Below are positions 61,201 through 64,000 of a stretch of DNA of 64,000 nt, piece after piece. Positions within the stretch are counted from its first letter, which is position 1. The number at the start of each line of letters is the position of its first letter. Both the position numbers and the translations under genes were made by a program. Origin of the DNA: Symsagittifera roscoffensis (Eukaryota; Xenacoelomorpha; Acoela; Convolutidae); assembly GCF_963678635.1 (NCBI RefSeq), contig NC_087063.1:57420759-57484758 (forward strand). Direction: 5' to 3'. The notes under the pieces were generated by a model, which had not been told where the DNA came from, made no database searches, and was given only the letters and a program-made list of their open reading frames with translations.

Positions 61201-62730
61201 GTTTAAAGGGTGTCATTTTGGCTAAGTTGAAATAATTCACGCGCTATATATTTTGAGCTATTATTGGACCCTAAGCGGAGACTTATTCCGTCCTGGATAT
61301 GGTTCCAAATCGAATTGAGGCGAGCTATTTGATTATTTGTTTTTTTTTACCCTGCAAGTAAAATTTTTCACTTTATAATTTAAGTAGGTGATATTACTTT
61401 ATATAAGTGATATGCTTTAAGCTTTCAAAAAAATGCGAAAAAAAAATTTGATCTTCGAAATGTTTTTCTCAGACTTCACCCATTTTCTCAAACGAACACT
61501 ACTTCAAAAAACCCTAAAGTGCAGCTCGAAAAATCTGGGCTTTGCCTTGATACGAGCAGTCTTGTTTTGCTTTTGACATTGATTGGGGTAATTAGCAACA
61601 AAATATAAAAGTTAAGAGAAAATTCAATTTTGTTTTTAAGTTTTATGGATTTGAAAAAATGCTACTGAAATTTGAAAAATGAGTCAAAACAATCAAGACT
61701 ATGCCCTGATACCAGCAATCTTTTTGAAATTTAGCCCACTTGATAAACTTTAGGTAATAATTTTTGAACAAGAGTGCTCGTATTAGGGCGAAATGCTGAA
61801 TGTTCCGACTGCCTTTTAAGGTTTTTGGAGCAGCAATAACATGAAAAAATTAAAATTATTAAAAAACTAAAATTAAAAATTTTTTCAGAAAAAATTTCAG
61901 ATTTTTTGTAACAACATCACCCCATTCATCATATTAAGACGAAAGAGATAGATTTTTTTCCTATAAACAAATCAATTTGCCATATGAGCTTCTTTCAACC
62001 AATTTGGAACAATTTCTAAGAAGGATTAACTCGCCGCTTTCCCGTTAATTGCGCAAAATATATCGCGCGTTAATTGTCCCAAATTGGCCAAAATAGCAAT
62101 TTTTAATTCCCCATAATTTTACAAAAAGTGATCACAGGTTAAAACATCTTTTCAAATTGAGCGCAGCACAGACAATACCTTTCGAATGATATAAAAAAGA
62201 TCCGTCAAAAAGGCTAGTTAAAAATTCGAAATTTGTCTGAAGAAAAAAACCCACCCCGAGCACAAATATTCCGTTACTTTCGTATCGGAAAATCGGAGCA
62301 AAAATGTTTGCTGCCTCAGCTTTCCTCTGCACAATATCCTGCTCAGTGAACGTTTCTTCTTTTTATGGTAGTTTTGCATCCGCTTTCTGTATTCTCCTTT
62401 TGTTTAATTAAAATCGAATATATGATGTTTTTATTGTCCGTTTTAGATAAGATCATTTGCATTTTTTCATTTCTCTGAAGCTTGCACAAATTTTTCTTGT
62501 TTTTCAATGTCTGAAAAAAATTTTCAAGACGTTTCACGTGCTGTTCATCGCTCAATTGACCCTTTATTTGTTTTGATCCGTATATTTTGTAATTGCTAAC
62601 ATCAATGCAAAATAGTGTAAGCATATTACAAATGATATTCAGGTCAATCTCTGCTGCTGGTGGCTCTGCTGGGCTTGATCATCATCTGGATCTATGCTGT
62701 GGCCTCTTTCGCCTTTGTGCGCTACGCGTT
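16035..62730 (+). CDS. Divergent IP3R/RyR-family intracellular calcium channel, internal part
   Basis: Joining 22 GT-AG exons gives about 1,145 residues that follow the order of IP3 receptors: helical regulatory domain with RIH-like repeats, a stretch like ACTEGKN (here ATCAEGEN across exons 9-10), then the linker and membrane domain. Exons 18, 19, 21 and 22 carry membrane helices, with KSVTQNG at the S4-S5 linker as in IP3 receptors. The family forms tetrameric endoplasmic-reticulum channels releasing calcium to the cytosol. The central part matches IP3 receptors better, while the end of exon 22 (AVASFAF) and exon 19 look partly RyR-like. Several segments found in vertebrate receptors are shorter or absent. 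The N-terminal IP3-binding core, selectivity filter and C-terminus are not in view. Introns host all the transposons described here. Confidence 0.85.
16253..17191 (+). other. Intron 1
   Basis: No gene seen. Holds a poly-C run (about 16327-16340) and a three-unit minisatellite (16764-16855). Confidence 0.7.
16764..16855. repeat. Three-unit degenerate tandem repeat
   Basis: Units of 30-32 bp start at 16764, 16796 and 16826, each built on GGGATA..TT.GTATGG followed by GATA..TTGT. Repeat of the words TATTGGTATGGG is visible in the first two. Confidence 0.65.
17192..17336 (+). CDS. Channel exon 2
   Basis: Opens VLRMVWYLVAFGYYSD after CAG and ends LKKLN plus one base before GTAAGT (phase 1). It continues the helical repeat that leads to exon 3. 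GC content is clearly higher than in the flanking intron. Confidence 0.85.
17337..18179 (+). other. Intron 2, part left of element A
   Basis: No gene recognised. From about 17940 the DNA is A/T-rich with a repeated word GTACA and may include the unresolved 3' LTR of element A. A GGGCGGATCTA word at 17874 resembles the ends of the GGCGGAT repeat family. Confidence 0.45.
18513..19488 (-). pseudogene. Element A 3' region, post-integrase remnants
   Basis: Short frames (19488-19288, 19101-18919, 18857-18513) separated by stops. They probably derive from the integrase C-terminus or a downstream ORF, given their place and matching position in element B (37475-37005). The 19488 frame, with GHVLRKSD, reads like a polyprotein tail. 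There is no env-like membrane domain. Confidence 0.4.
19626..21073 (-). pseudogene. Element A integrase, broken
   Basis: Two overlapping frames (21073-19958 and 20051-19626). The zinc-binding part reads HETHPAQFGMKS then CSQC. The core has LDFAGP, an Asp in RVDHGSCF, and, in the second frame, NGLVERLV with the Glu. A shift lies between the second Asp and the Glu. The usual TDNG around the second Asp is VDHG here. Confidence 0.8.
21080..21655 (-). pseudogene. Element A RNase H remnant
   Basis: Frames encode TDASHN (around 21610), a segment with STNELELLG, and the tail RLTRWVKRLLPFNFK then LPGKNMGFTDLLSRLPS. This is the normal end of gypsy RNase H. Stops break it near 21460 and 21650. Confidence 0.7.
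21637..22517 (-). pseudogene. Element A reverse transcriptase, one shift
   Basis: Frame 22517-22062 has LDLKIAYSQLKL (motif A with Asp) and GFYGLRDMPNEFQRVMD. Frame 22011-21637 continues with the thumb (GFKISGDGVRP). The YIDDILVAS box straddles the break at about 22060. Catalytic Asp residues are still encoded. Confidence 0.85.
22589..23119 (-). pseudogene. Element A protease region
   Basis: The 176-codon frame holds NSANPVSFLKQNVLHE, where element B has DSASPVSFLK, so the catalytic Asp position reads Asn. Downstream ILRNDNLPKLAIEV corresponds to the ILGRDxL element of retropepsins. Confidence 0.65.
23300..24175 (-). pseudogene. Element A gag fragments with zinc knuckles
   Basis: Pieces 24175-23910, 23812-23627 and 23657-23433 resemble element B gag. 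Then come two zinc knuckles near 23400-23310: an irregular one (CGNAC then TKGHLNVC) and a canonical CX2CX4HX4C (CKNCNYKGHFAKLC). The first codons of the 24200 frame lie inside the inserted short repeat and are not gag. Confidence 0.65.
24155..24515. mobile_element. GGCGGAT-type short inverted-repeat element, copy 1
   Basis: Starts in a C-run, holds GACGCCTTCGGCGCC and GTCGACCTAAAAAA words, and ends CTCGAGAAAATCCTAGATCCGCCCC. It matches 42475-42840 along its length. The right end is the complement of a terminus of the form GGGGCGGATCTAGGATTTTC, a sort of end seen in hAT-like non-autonomous elements (family from memory, unproven). It codes for nothing and interrupts element A gag. Confidence 0.65.
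24516..24964 (+). other. Intron 2, part right of element A
   Basis: No gene or repeat recognised in this A/T-rich stretch before exon 3. Confidence 0.6.
24965..25058 (+). CDS. Channel exon 3
   Basis: Phase 1 in, phase 2 out (acceptor TTTTCAG, donor GTGAGT). Encodes DREKVISKFRSDERY and a charged stretch. Confidence 0.85.
25357..25621 (+). CDS. Channel exon 4
   Basis: Begins AMEILDLVLNIRFNNRMS, which corresponds to the VRLDYRIS segment of IP3 receptors. A Lys/Gly-rich loop follows, and then ALRNLIADTALLKDGG. Acceptor TTTTAG, donor GTAGGA, ends phase 0. Confidence 0.88.
25869..25976 (+). CDS. Channel exon 5
   Basis: DLSRYDYDDMVTMSMHLLTRYYSAHE parallels the [21 protein letters not shown] helix pair of IP3 receptors (RIH domain). 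Phase 0 on both sides. Confidence 0.9.
26253..26513 (+). CDS. Channel exon 6
   Basis: Helical segment NRLPVLRRLTASKVSEEQ and MNQNILSNQDVVGDIFDIL, matching the RLLRNMGAHAVVLELLQI portion of the family. Phase 0 on both sides, donor GTAAGC. Confidence 0.9.
26514..27393 (+). other. Intron 6 with TAATCGATTA-rich repeats
   Basis: Between about 26690 and 26910 the sequence repeats AATCGATTA and ATAATCGATTATAATC words in both orientations. The rest is plain A/T-rich intron. Confidence 0.7.
27394..27555 (+). CDS. Channel exon 7
   Basis: RRKSFLALKALAHDNPTIQN then LYNRMFELL matches the [20 protein letters not shown] repeat of IP3 receptors. Phase 0 on both sides. Confidence 0.9.
27781..28013 (+). CDS. 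Channel exon 8
   Basis: Opens IFTNNKNNCLKC, strikingly like IFMNNFQLCSEI of IP3 receptors, then VLLQAIVKVEE (compare FLQTIVKAEG). The donor CT|GTCAGT gives phase 2. Reading through would reach a stop at 28098. Confidence 0.88.
28014..29105 (+). other. Intron 8
   Basis: Contains a short inverted-repeat element (28232-28699). The remainder is A/T-rich without recognised features. Confidence 0.6.
28232..28699. mobile_element. Short TGTTCCGACC-ended element (family C, copy 1)
   Basis: Left end AATGTTCCGACCAT and right end AATGGTCGGAACAATA are inverted copies of each other, 468 bp apart, with no coding frame. Words GATATATCACTCAACCCAGT and TCTGACG recur at 46790-47275 and in part at 44480-44640 and 45640-45870. 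A non-autonomous DNA transposon is likely. The superfamily is not known. Confidence 0.65.
29106..29187 (+). CDS. Channel exon 9
   Basis: Encodes EDTEYLVNLVDLFATCAE, matching HLVELLAVCTEG of IP3 receptors. Phase 2 in, phase 0 out, acceptor TTTCAG. Confidence 0.88.
29188..30267 (+). other. Intron 9
   Basis: Filled mostly by a short element (29591-30073). The stretch 29405-29580 is unusually GC-rich with repeated GCGACTAG words. Confidence 0.6.
29591..30090. mobile_element. Short TGTTCCGACT-ended element (family D, copy 1)
   Basis: TGTTCCGACT at 29591-29600 and AGTCGGAACA at 30064-30073 are inverted ends. A CAGGG...CCCTG hairpin (30076-30090) follows. Copies lie at 61040-61564 (same strand) and 61775-62300 (inverted), with pieces near 60586 and 60940. 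It shares TGTTCCGAC with family C. Confidence 0.65.
30268..30449 (+). CDS. Channel exon 10
   Basis: GENRFIESLCQTVFSADELL matches [20 protein letters not shown], and WVYVNTGGGDEVEID matches NHCYVDTEVEM. Phase 0 in, phase 2 out. Confidence 0.92.
30752..31010 (+). CDS. Channel exon 11
   Basis: RMWAFIKKISKQLEELN aligns with HMWKLFENFLVDI. Further on YFYFEAVLPFCEVYFKDFF continues the helical domain. Phase 2 in, 0 out. Confidence 0.9.
31331..31507 (+). CDS. Channel exon 12
   Basis: DFTKITMPYVNTQNRFK occupies the place of the AIAIPVDLDSQVNNLF segment. The family's next few hundred residues are mostly missing here, so the domain is shortened. Phase 0 on both sides. Confidence 0.8.
31683..31812 (+). 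CDS. Channel exon 13
   Basis: EINEKLNQFTRSMKKCYGG parallels KSEKFFKVFYDRMKVAQ of IP3 receptors. Phase 0 in, phase 1 out at AGAG|GTCAGA. Confidence 0.85.
31813..32398 (+). other. Intron 13 before element B
   Basis: Holds a degraded GGCGGAT-family-like stretch (31880-32060: GCCGATCGGCCCTAA, TTTTTGGCC words, GCGCCGCAGAAAATTTTG) and a small direct repeat of CAATTTGG(C/T)TGA near 32130-32190. No gene. Confidence 0.5.
32399..32606 (-). repeat. Element B LTR, left (3') copy
   Basis: On the minus strand it runs TGATGTGATTCC ... AGTAACA. It is about nine-tenths identical by eye to 41242-41451, including CTCCGCCGGAG and the stretch GAAGTTAAAACATTAAAAAG. A CTAACTAACT plus pyrimidine-run (purine-rich on the coding strand) follows at 32660-32685. 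Confidence 0.85.
32607..33371 (-). other. Element B region between left LTR and tandem duplication
   Basis: No intact frame. Purine-rich on the coding strand near 32660-32690. Probably the remains of the 3' untranslated or post-integrase part. Confidence 0.5.
33372..36287 (-). repeat. Tandem duplication unit 1 inside element B
   Basis: A 2,916-bp unit nearly identical to 36288-39205. It holds RNase H tail, integrase and post-integrase remnants, for example the pairs 34892-34536/37809-37453 and 33744-33550/36660-36466. The shared bases AGT occur at the three borders (33372, 36288, 39206). A handful of substitutions separate the copies. Confidence 0.9.
36288..39205 (-). repeat. Tandem duplication unit 2 inside element B
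   Basis: Second copy, about 2,918 bp. Its right border continues into unique RT sequence, so this copy is the one in original context on that side. Unit 1 has the original context on the left. Confidence 0.9.
37005..37809 (-). pseudogene. Element B integrase and C-terminal remnant (unit 2)
   Basis: Frame 37809-37453 encodes CIDRFSKIPSAKI, the integrase core, and later DHRSKGLVVNLV, where the catalytic Glu position of the family (GLVERLV) reads Val. Frame 37475-37005 follows with a charged Ser/Lys-rich tail. The same remnant lies at 34089-34892 in unit 1. Confidence 0.7.
39206..39872 (-). pseudogene. Element B reverse transcriptase remnant
   Basis: Frame 39872-39657 carries FINPIVITCRKD and NLDLKNASLG (motif A). 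Frame 39673-39425 carries CFYGLGDNYIE and FFIDDILVAS (catalytic box). Stops and shifts break it, and several conserved residues are changed. Confidence 0.75.
39972..40304 (-). pseudogene. Element B protease remnant
   Basis: Starts DSASPVSFLK, a retropepsin-like D-S-A-S active-site word, with ILEKDNLPKMGIEI near the end. The frame is 110 codons and lacks the joined context on both sides. Confidence 0.6.
40459..40647 (-). pseudogene. Element B gag fragment 2
   Basis: NTDTQRNLLTETLPPLKALN matches element A (TDTQRKLLSATISPSKALN at 23433-23657). It is the C-terminal half of gag. No zinc knuckle survives intact near 40430. Confidence 0.6.
40821..41234 (-). pseudogene. gag: Element B gag N-terminal part
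   Basis: A 137-codon frame from MPQSNN, with FWQNHTVDPPIPWEEWSDLF, then AKEKVDI and DKKLRSTL shared with element A. The ATG is only 7 nt from the LTR edge. The rest of gag is in other frames, so the gene is broken. Confidence 0.7.
41242..41451 (-). repeat. Element B LTR, right (5') copy
   Basis: Partner of 32399-32606. Minus-strand ends TGATGTG and GTAACA. Adjacent inner bases TTTTATC lead straight into the gag ATG. Confidence 0.85.
41529..41646 (+). CDS. Channel exon 14
   Basis: Acidic EYAEQEDEGGDEELTLGEEF, then LLVCYSGNRPKKLLETL. Acceptor TTCTTTCAG, donor GTG|GTAAGA. Phase 1 in, phase 2 out, which does not fit exon 15 (phase 0). Confidence 0.75.
41809..42008. other. Assembly gap of 200 N
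   Basis: Exactly 200 N, so the size is a placeholder. The expected RIH-associated domain is missing between exons 14 and 15, so coding exons probably lie in this gap. Confidence 0.95.
42009..43028 (+). other. Intron 14 right of the gap
   Basis: Contains the GGCGGAT-type element copy 2 and repeated GGTCGTNN(A/G)ACCTA words near 42020-42130. No exon was recognised. Confidence 0.5.
42470..42840. mobile_element. GGCGGAT-type short inverted-repeat element, copy 2
   Basis: Begins GAGGGGGCGGATGC plus a C-run and ends CCTTGATCCGCCCCCTG, so the ends are inverted copies (GGGGGCGGAT). It shares with copy 1 the words GCGCCTTTGGCGCC, GGTCGACCTAAAA and CTCGAGAAAATCC. No coding frame. No 8-bp target duplication seen by eye. 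Confidence 0.7.
43029..43182 (+). CDS. Channel exon 15
   Basis: DPDFQKEMGAIDKSD, an acidic loop, then EEIIQVGFNFYHLVVRL, matching the VGHNIYILAHQLARHN helix of IP3 receptors. Phase 0 in, phase 1 out. Confidence 0.85.
43183..43519 (+). other. Intron 15
   Basis: 337 bp, A/T-rich. Nothing recognised. Confidence 0.7.
43520..43632 (+). CDS. Channel exon 16
   Basis: ARKQFDDLFDQAMNYFESRS then LKDGFLQKISFR, the segment that precedes the membrane domain (family EIVRLDRTMEQIVFPV). Only a GTCAAG donor at 43633 gives phase 0 with exon 17. Confidence 0.75.
43915..44084 (+). CDS. Channel exon 17
   Basis: DVLREDVKEMMKWEVDRSS, then DFVSWSKDIINDIKYQTRIM, matching [21 protein letters not shown] just before S1. 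Phase 0 in, 2 out. Confidence 0.9.
44085..47440 (+). other. Intron 17, filled with family C repeats
   Basis: No gene. Family C pieces lie at 44480-44640, 45640-45870 and 46790-47275. Two related segments (45380-45640 and 45990-46230: TTCATGAGT, GCAAAAATTTCTGC, CCAAAAGTT words) form a direct repeat about 600 bp apart. Confidence 0.6.
46790..47275. mobile_element. Short TGTTCCGACC-type element (family C, copy 2)
   Basis: Shares GATCTGACGCAAAAAGA, CTAGGCATACTAGACAATC and GATATATCCCTCAACCCAGT with copies 1 and 3, and ends in GGTCGGAACAATAAA. The left end is not resolved. Confidence 0.55.
47441..47530 (+). CDS. Channel exon 18, membrane helix S1
   Basis: NLWHNLVLLVTFILNLFILF is the first membrane span (family [20 protein letters not shown]). 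Phase 2 on both sides, donor GTGAGT. Confidence 0.9.
47531..48155 (+). other. Intron 18
   Basis: About 47690-48060 resembles a degraded GGCGGAT-family copy (GACCCCCCTGACTACCAAAAGGGTCCCC). Nothing else recognised. Confidence 0.5.
48156..48305 (+). CDS. Channel exon 19, membrane helix S2
   Basis: IKPEYPDWYFYVLMVFGSLH and then LLSLVILVEYFLSNRPQ form the second span. Phase 2 on both sides, donor GTAAGT. Its last 77 bases recur at 49913-49989 with the BEL element. Confidence 0.9.
48516..49130 (+). repeat. BEL/Pao 5' LTR, block 1
   Basis: About 600 bp. Its first 165 bp match the partial 3' LTR at 57447-57690, and it is repeated at about 50200-50815 and, from AATTCGGACCCC on, at 51349-51569. Borders are approximate. 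It contains a 61-codon frame repeated only because the LTR is. Confidence 0.7.
49211..49324 (+). pseudogene. BEL/Pao gag 5' end, block 1
   Basis: Starts MPNKTTLAQRNLLISQLERI, a BEL-type gag start. It ends at TGA after 37 codons, and more stops follow to the break at 49911. The equivalent in block 3 is 51650-51763. Confidence 0.6.
49912..50815 (+). repeat. BEL block 2: host exon 19 piece plus LTR copy
   Basis: Copies 48228-49130 at an offset of about 1,685 bp, nearly base for base, including 77 bp of exon 19 and the start of intron 19. The donor site reads GTAACTG instead of GTAAGTG. Confidence 0.9.
50816..51348 (+). repeat. BEL block 2: gag/protease piece
   Basis: Copies 52757-53289 at an offset of 1,941 bp, with the zinc-knuckle frame (50940 on) and part of the protease, then breaks directly into LTR sequence. 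Confidence 0.9.
51650..52716 (+). pseudogene. gag: BEL/Pao gag, block 3
   Basis: Start at 51650 as in block 1, several stops, then an open 130-codon frame (52324-52716) with LQELRRRYGRPGIIINDFVN, typical of BEL/Pao gag (DUF1759). The stops before it make a full gag product impossible without read-through. Confidence 0.75.
52881..53504 (+). pseudogene. BEL/Pao zinc knuckle and protease
   Basis: A 207-codon frame. The knuckle reads CYNCLGQHRMKGC then CSKCNQHHHTTLH, the hallmark paired zinc motif of BEL/Pao. The protease active site reads LETGSTNSYIS, Glu replacing the expected Asp. It ends NNDVAL*, and the link to RT is shifted. Confidence 0.8.
53717..54268 (+). pseudogene. BEL/Pao reverse transcriptase, fingers and palm start
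   Basis: Includes SSTGWILHENGVI, GKFRRVSNAKSNFKG and RFRERKHYISANIEG. The motif A Asp (family SADIEA) reads Asn. Ends RFL* just before the downstream duplicated part. Confidence 0.8.
54204..54890 (+). pseudogene. BEL/Pao RT palm with in-frame internal duplication
   Basis: A 228-codon frame in which a unit of 252 bp (84 codons) occurs twice (from 54300 and from 54552). Each unit has FG..(C/S)SP.CANYA, then NFYMDEFFE, the catalytic YxDD box with Glu for the second Asp. Confidence 0.8.
55061..55549 (+). pseudogene. BEL/Pao RNase H region
   Basis: FFSDASYSALATVAHFVY is the RNase H first Asp region, followed by VLGKARAAPLKQHTI. The frame then runs into the inter-domain region. Part of it continues in other frames. 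Confidence 0.75.
56040..57166 (+). pseudogene. BEL/Pao integrase, broken
   Basis: Zinc-binding remnants and CYDC (56290), then LDLFGPF (first Asp) and SDNGSNF (second Asp) in 56300-56684. After a stop comes GGVCE (Glu) near 56715. The frame 56729-57166 holds the BEL tail with LTPNHFLLGRA. One stop interrupts the core. Confidence 0.8.
57447..57690 (+). repeat. BEL/Pao 3' LTR, truncated
   Basis: Starts TGTTATATACC right after the purine-rich AATTGAGGCCGAG and matches the first part of the 5' LTR at about four in five positions, then stops matching. Divergence is greater than between the 5' copies. Confidence 0.7.
57796..57916 (+). CDS. Channel exon 20
   Basis: GLIGVEYFGGGGEDKEESAE, an acidic Gly-rich loop, then LRVDFFSLTTFYHL leading into S4. 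Phase 2 in, phase 0 out. Confidence 0.8.
57917..58620 (+). other. Intron 20
   Basis: About 58010-58200 matches the end of the GGCGGAT family in part (GGTCAACCTAGAAAAAAAA, AGAAAATATTAGATCTGCC). Nothing else recognised. Confidence 0.5.
58621..58744 (+). CDS. Channel exon 21, S4 and S4-S5 linker
   Basis: LFVAASVSGVVFYGYFFCFH membrane span, then MLTRVLKSVTQN, equivalent to LLNVIKSVTRNG of IP3 receptors and LRTILSSVTHNG of RyR. Phase 0 in, phase 1 out. Confidence 0.88.
61040..61564. mobile_element. Family D short element, copy 2
   Basis: Follows 29620-30105 in order: GCTCGGGG.G, CGACTTTTTAACTAGC, TGAGCTTAAATTT, GGGGGTTTAAAG, AAGCGGAGA.TTA.TCCGTC, and at the end TTGATACGAGCAG.CTTGTT. The terminal TGTTCCGACT is eroded. 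Confidence 0.6.
61775..62300. mobile_element. Family D short element, copy 3, inverted
   Basis: Opposite orientation to copy 2: TGCTCGTATTAGGGCGAAAT, TGTTCCGACT at 61801, AATTGTCCCAAATTGGCC, and CCGAGCACAAATATTCCGTT near the far end. Confidence 0.6.
62643..62730 (+). CDS. Channel exon 22, membrane helix S5 (runs into gap)
   Basis: QSLLLVALLGLIIIWIYAVA, then SFAFVRYAF up to the gap. Corresponds to S5 (IP3R SIILTAVLALILVYLFSIVG). Phase 1 in; the end is unknown. Confidence 0.88.
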
Positions 62731-62930
62731 NNNNNNNNNNNNNNNNNNNNNNNNNNNNNNNNNNNNNNNNNNNNNNNNNNNNNNNNNNNNNNNNNNNNNN
62801 NNNNNNNNNNNNNNNNNNNNNNNNNNNNNNNNNNNNNNNNNNNNNNNNNNNNNNNNNNNNNNNNNNNNNNNNNNNNNNNNNNNNNNNNNNNNNNNNNNNN
62901 NNNNNNNNNNNNNNNNNNNNNNNNNNNNNN
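62731..62930. other. Assembly gap of 200 N
   Basis: Placeholder-sized gap inside or just after exon 22. The pore loop and S6 are expected beyond it and are not seen in the next 1,070 bases. Confidence 0.95.
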
Positions 62931-63166
62931 ACGTATGAATCTGATTTTTCACACGATGACAGCTAGCTGAGATGCAGTTTTTTGATAATTGAAGAACAAA
63001 ATTTTCAAAGAAACAAAAAGCATCATCACACAGAGGGCATTTTCTTGATTTTTAATCCTGCTTTCGTGAATTTTTCACTCTAATCTCTTCAATCTTTCAT
63101 GTTTTCTCGCAGAAAGGAGTTTCAGAGACCAACAGAAAAATTTTTTCATTCGCCAGTTTCCTGCGG

Positions 63167-63373
63167 ATTGTCTGCACTTGCAATCAAGCATACTAAAATC
63201 TCGAAAATAACGCCATTCTGGAGAGGCAAAAAAGCAAATTTACTCTAACAGATTTTGGTTGCGAATGGGAACTTCGCCGATACAGGCCTTTGGGACAGGT
63301 TATTGACAAAGTTGATCGACTAGAGTTGATGATTTTCGAGAAACGTATATGCTTGATTGCAATTGCAGACAAT
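63167..63373. repeat. Long imperfect inverted repeat
   Basis: The left arm 63167-63210 (ATTGTCTGCACTTGCAATCA and onward through TCTCGAAAAT) is the near reverse complement of 63330-63373. Probably a fold-back transposon remnant, with about 120 bp between arms. Confidence 0.65.
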
Positions 63374-63879
63374 CTTTTAGCAAACCCGAAAACTGGAAAA
63401 TAATAAAAATTCGCCCTGTTCTTCTGTGCATTACTGCAACAAAGCACGACGGGAGAAAAAAGAAATTAGTGTAAAAGCTTCACAGCAGCATGATTGAAAA
63501 ACAAATTTATTTTTCAATGGATTTTCAAAAGTTCACATCGCACCTGTAAAAACTCAGTTTCATACATCAATTCAGCTACAAATAACAGCATTTCCACAAA
63601 AACGAAAGGCTTTGGATCACTCTGCCTGTACTTTGGTTTAAACGCGTTTGCAAAACCACAGTTCAAAATCATCAACAAAAGTTGGGATCGTTTGTGGATC
63701 GAAAAACAAAAAAATGGTTCAATTTTCAAACAGGTTCTATTTAACAGAGCCTTCTGGCCCAAGCTAAATTTGGAGAAGTAGAAAAAAAGAAGTAATAAGA
63801 ACAACACATGCGTCAAAAACAGGTCTCTTTAAAAACAAGCATTCCCGAGTCGAGATTTTTCAGCTAATTTGAAACAAGA

Positions 63880-64000
63880 TTTGAGCGGTTTGAGCGGTTT
63901 TTTAGACAATTACGCTCAAAATCTCGCTTCAAAATGAGCGGTTTGAGCGGTTTTTGAACGGTTTATCTAAAAAAACCGCTCAAAAACCGCGCAAGATTTG
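63880..64000. repeat. GAGCGGTTT tandem and inverted repeats
   Basis: GAGCGGTTT occurs four times on the plus strand and AAACCGCTC on the opposite strand near 63976, so the edge can fold back on itself. It continues past the window. Confidence 0.6.

Larger units (their letters stand above)
58745..62642 (+). other. Intron 21, repeat-filled
   Basis: 3.9 kb without exons. It holds (T)ATAATCGATTATAAT-type palindromic words (59310-59890), family D pieces (60440-60604, 60900-60985), and a head-on pair of family D copies (61040-61564 forward, 61775-62300 reverse). Confidence 0.6.
62931..64000. other. Right end: no exon recognised, palindromic repeats
   Basis: No convincing continuation of the channel. 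Holds an inverted repeat (63167-63373) and a tandem GAGCGGTTT repeat at the edge (63880-64000). Confidence 0.55.

Noticed and set aside
62931-62972. Continuation of exon 22 right after the gap (TYESDFSHDDS then stop)
   Set aside because: Closed by a stop after 11 codons and no donor in frame; more likely intron sequence.
1-64000. tRNA or rRNA genes
   Set aside because: No A/B-box pairs with cloverleaf arms or rRNA core words were recognised by eye; a covariance-model scan would be decisive.

Overview
The window is animal nuclear DNA, most likely from an invertebrate. It is AT-rich and holds a multi-exon gene with GT-AG introns, interrupted by Ty3/gypsy and BEL/Pao LTR retroelements and several families of short inverted-repeat elements. 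The species cannot be fixed from sequence. Larvacean tunicates, whose Tor gypsy elements carry env, are one possible comparison, but that is a weak inference.

The host gene is on the + strand. From about 16.03 kb to the gap at 62.73 kb, 22 exons encode the middle and early membrane part (about 1,145 residues seen) of a divergent IP3-receptor/ryanodine-receptor family calcium release channel. Splice phases agree at every junction but one, next to an N-gap. The N-terminal ligand-binding part lies to the left or outside, and the pore and C-terminus lie beyond the second gap.

Layout: 1-15.8 kb (minus strand) is a large and apparently little-decayed env-bearing gypsy retroelement, cut by the left edge. 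It has a basic leader ORF, a 2,087-codon gag-pol, an integrase frame, two small hydrophobic ORFs, a methionine-free 377-codon Pro/Ser/Thr-rich frame, an env-like glycoprotein, and a further ORF joined to env by an ATGA overlap. 16-18 kb holds exons 1-2. 18-24.2 kb is decayed gypsy element A (minus), whose 5' end is cut by a short GGCGGAT-ended repeat. 24.9-31.8 kb holds exons 3-13 with short repeats. 32.4-41.45 kb is decayed gypsy element B (minus) with both LTRs and an internal 2.9 kb tandem duplication. 41.5-48.3 kb holds exons 14-19, one gap and more short repeats. 48.2-57.7 kb is a rearranged BEL/Pao element (+ strand) whose 5' end occurs in three partial copies, one carrying a piece of host exon 19. 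57.8-64 kb holds exons 20-22, a large repeat-filled intron, the second gap and palindromic repeats.

The most unusual object is the first retroelement. Its overlapping, compact gene order resembles a complex retrovirus more than a plain gypsy element, and several of its frames have no obvious way to be started.
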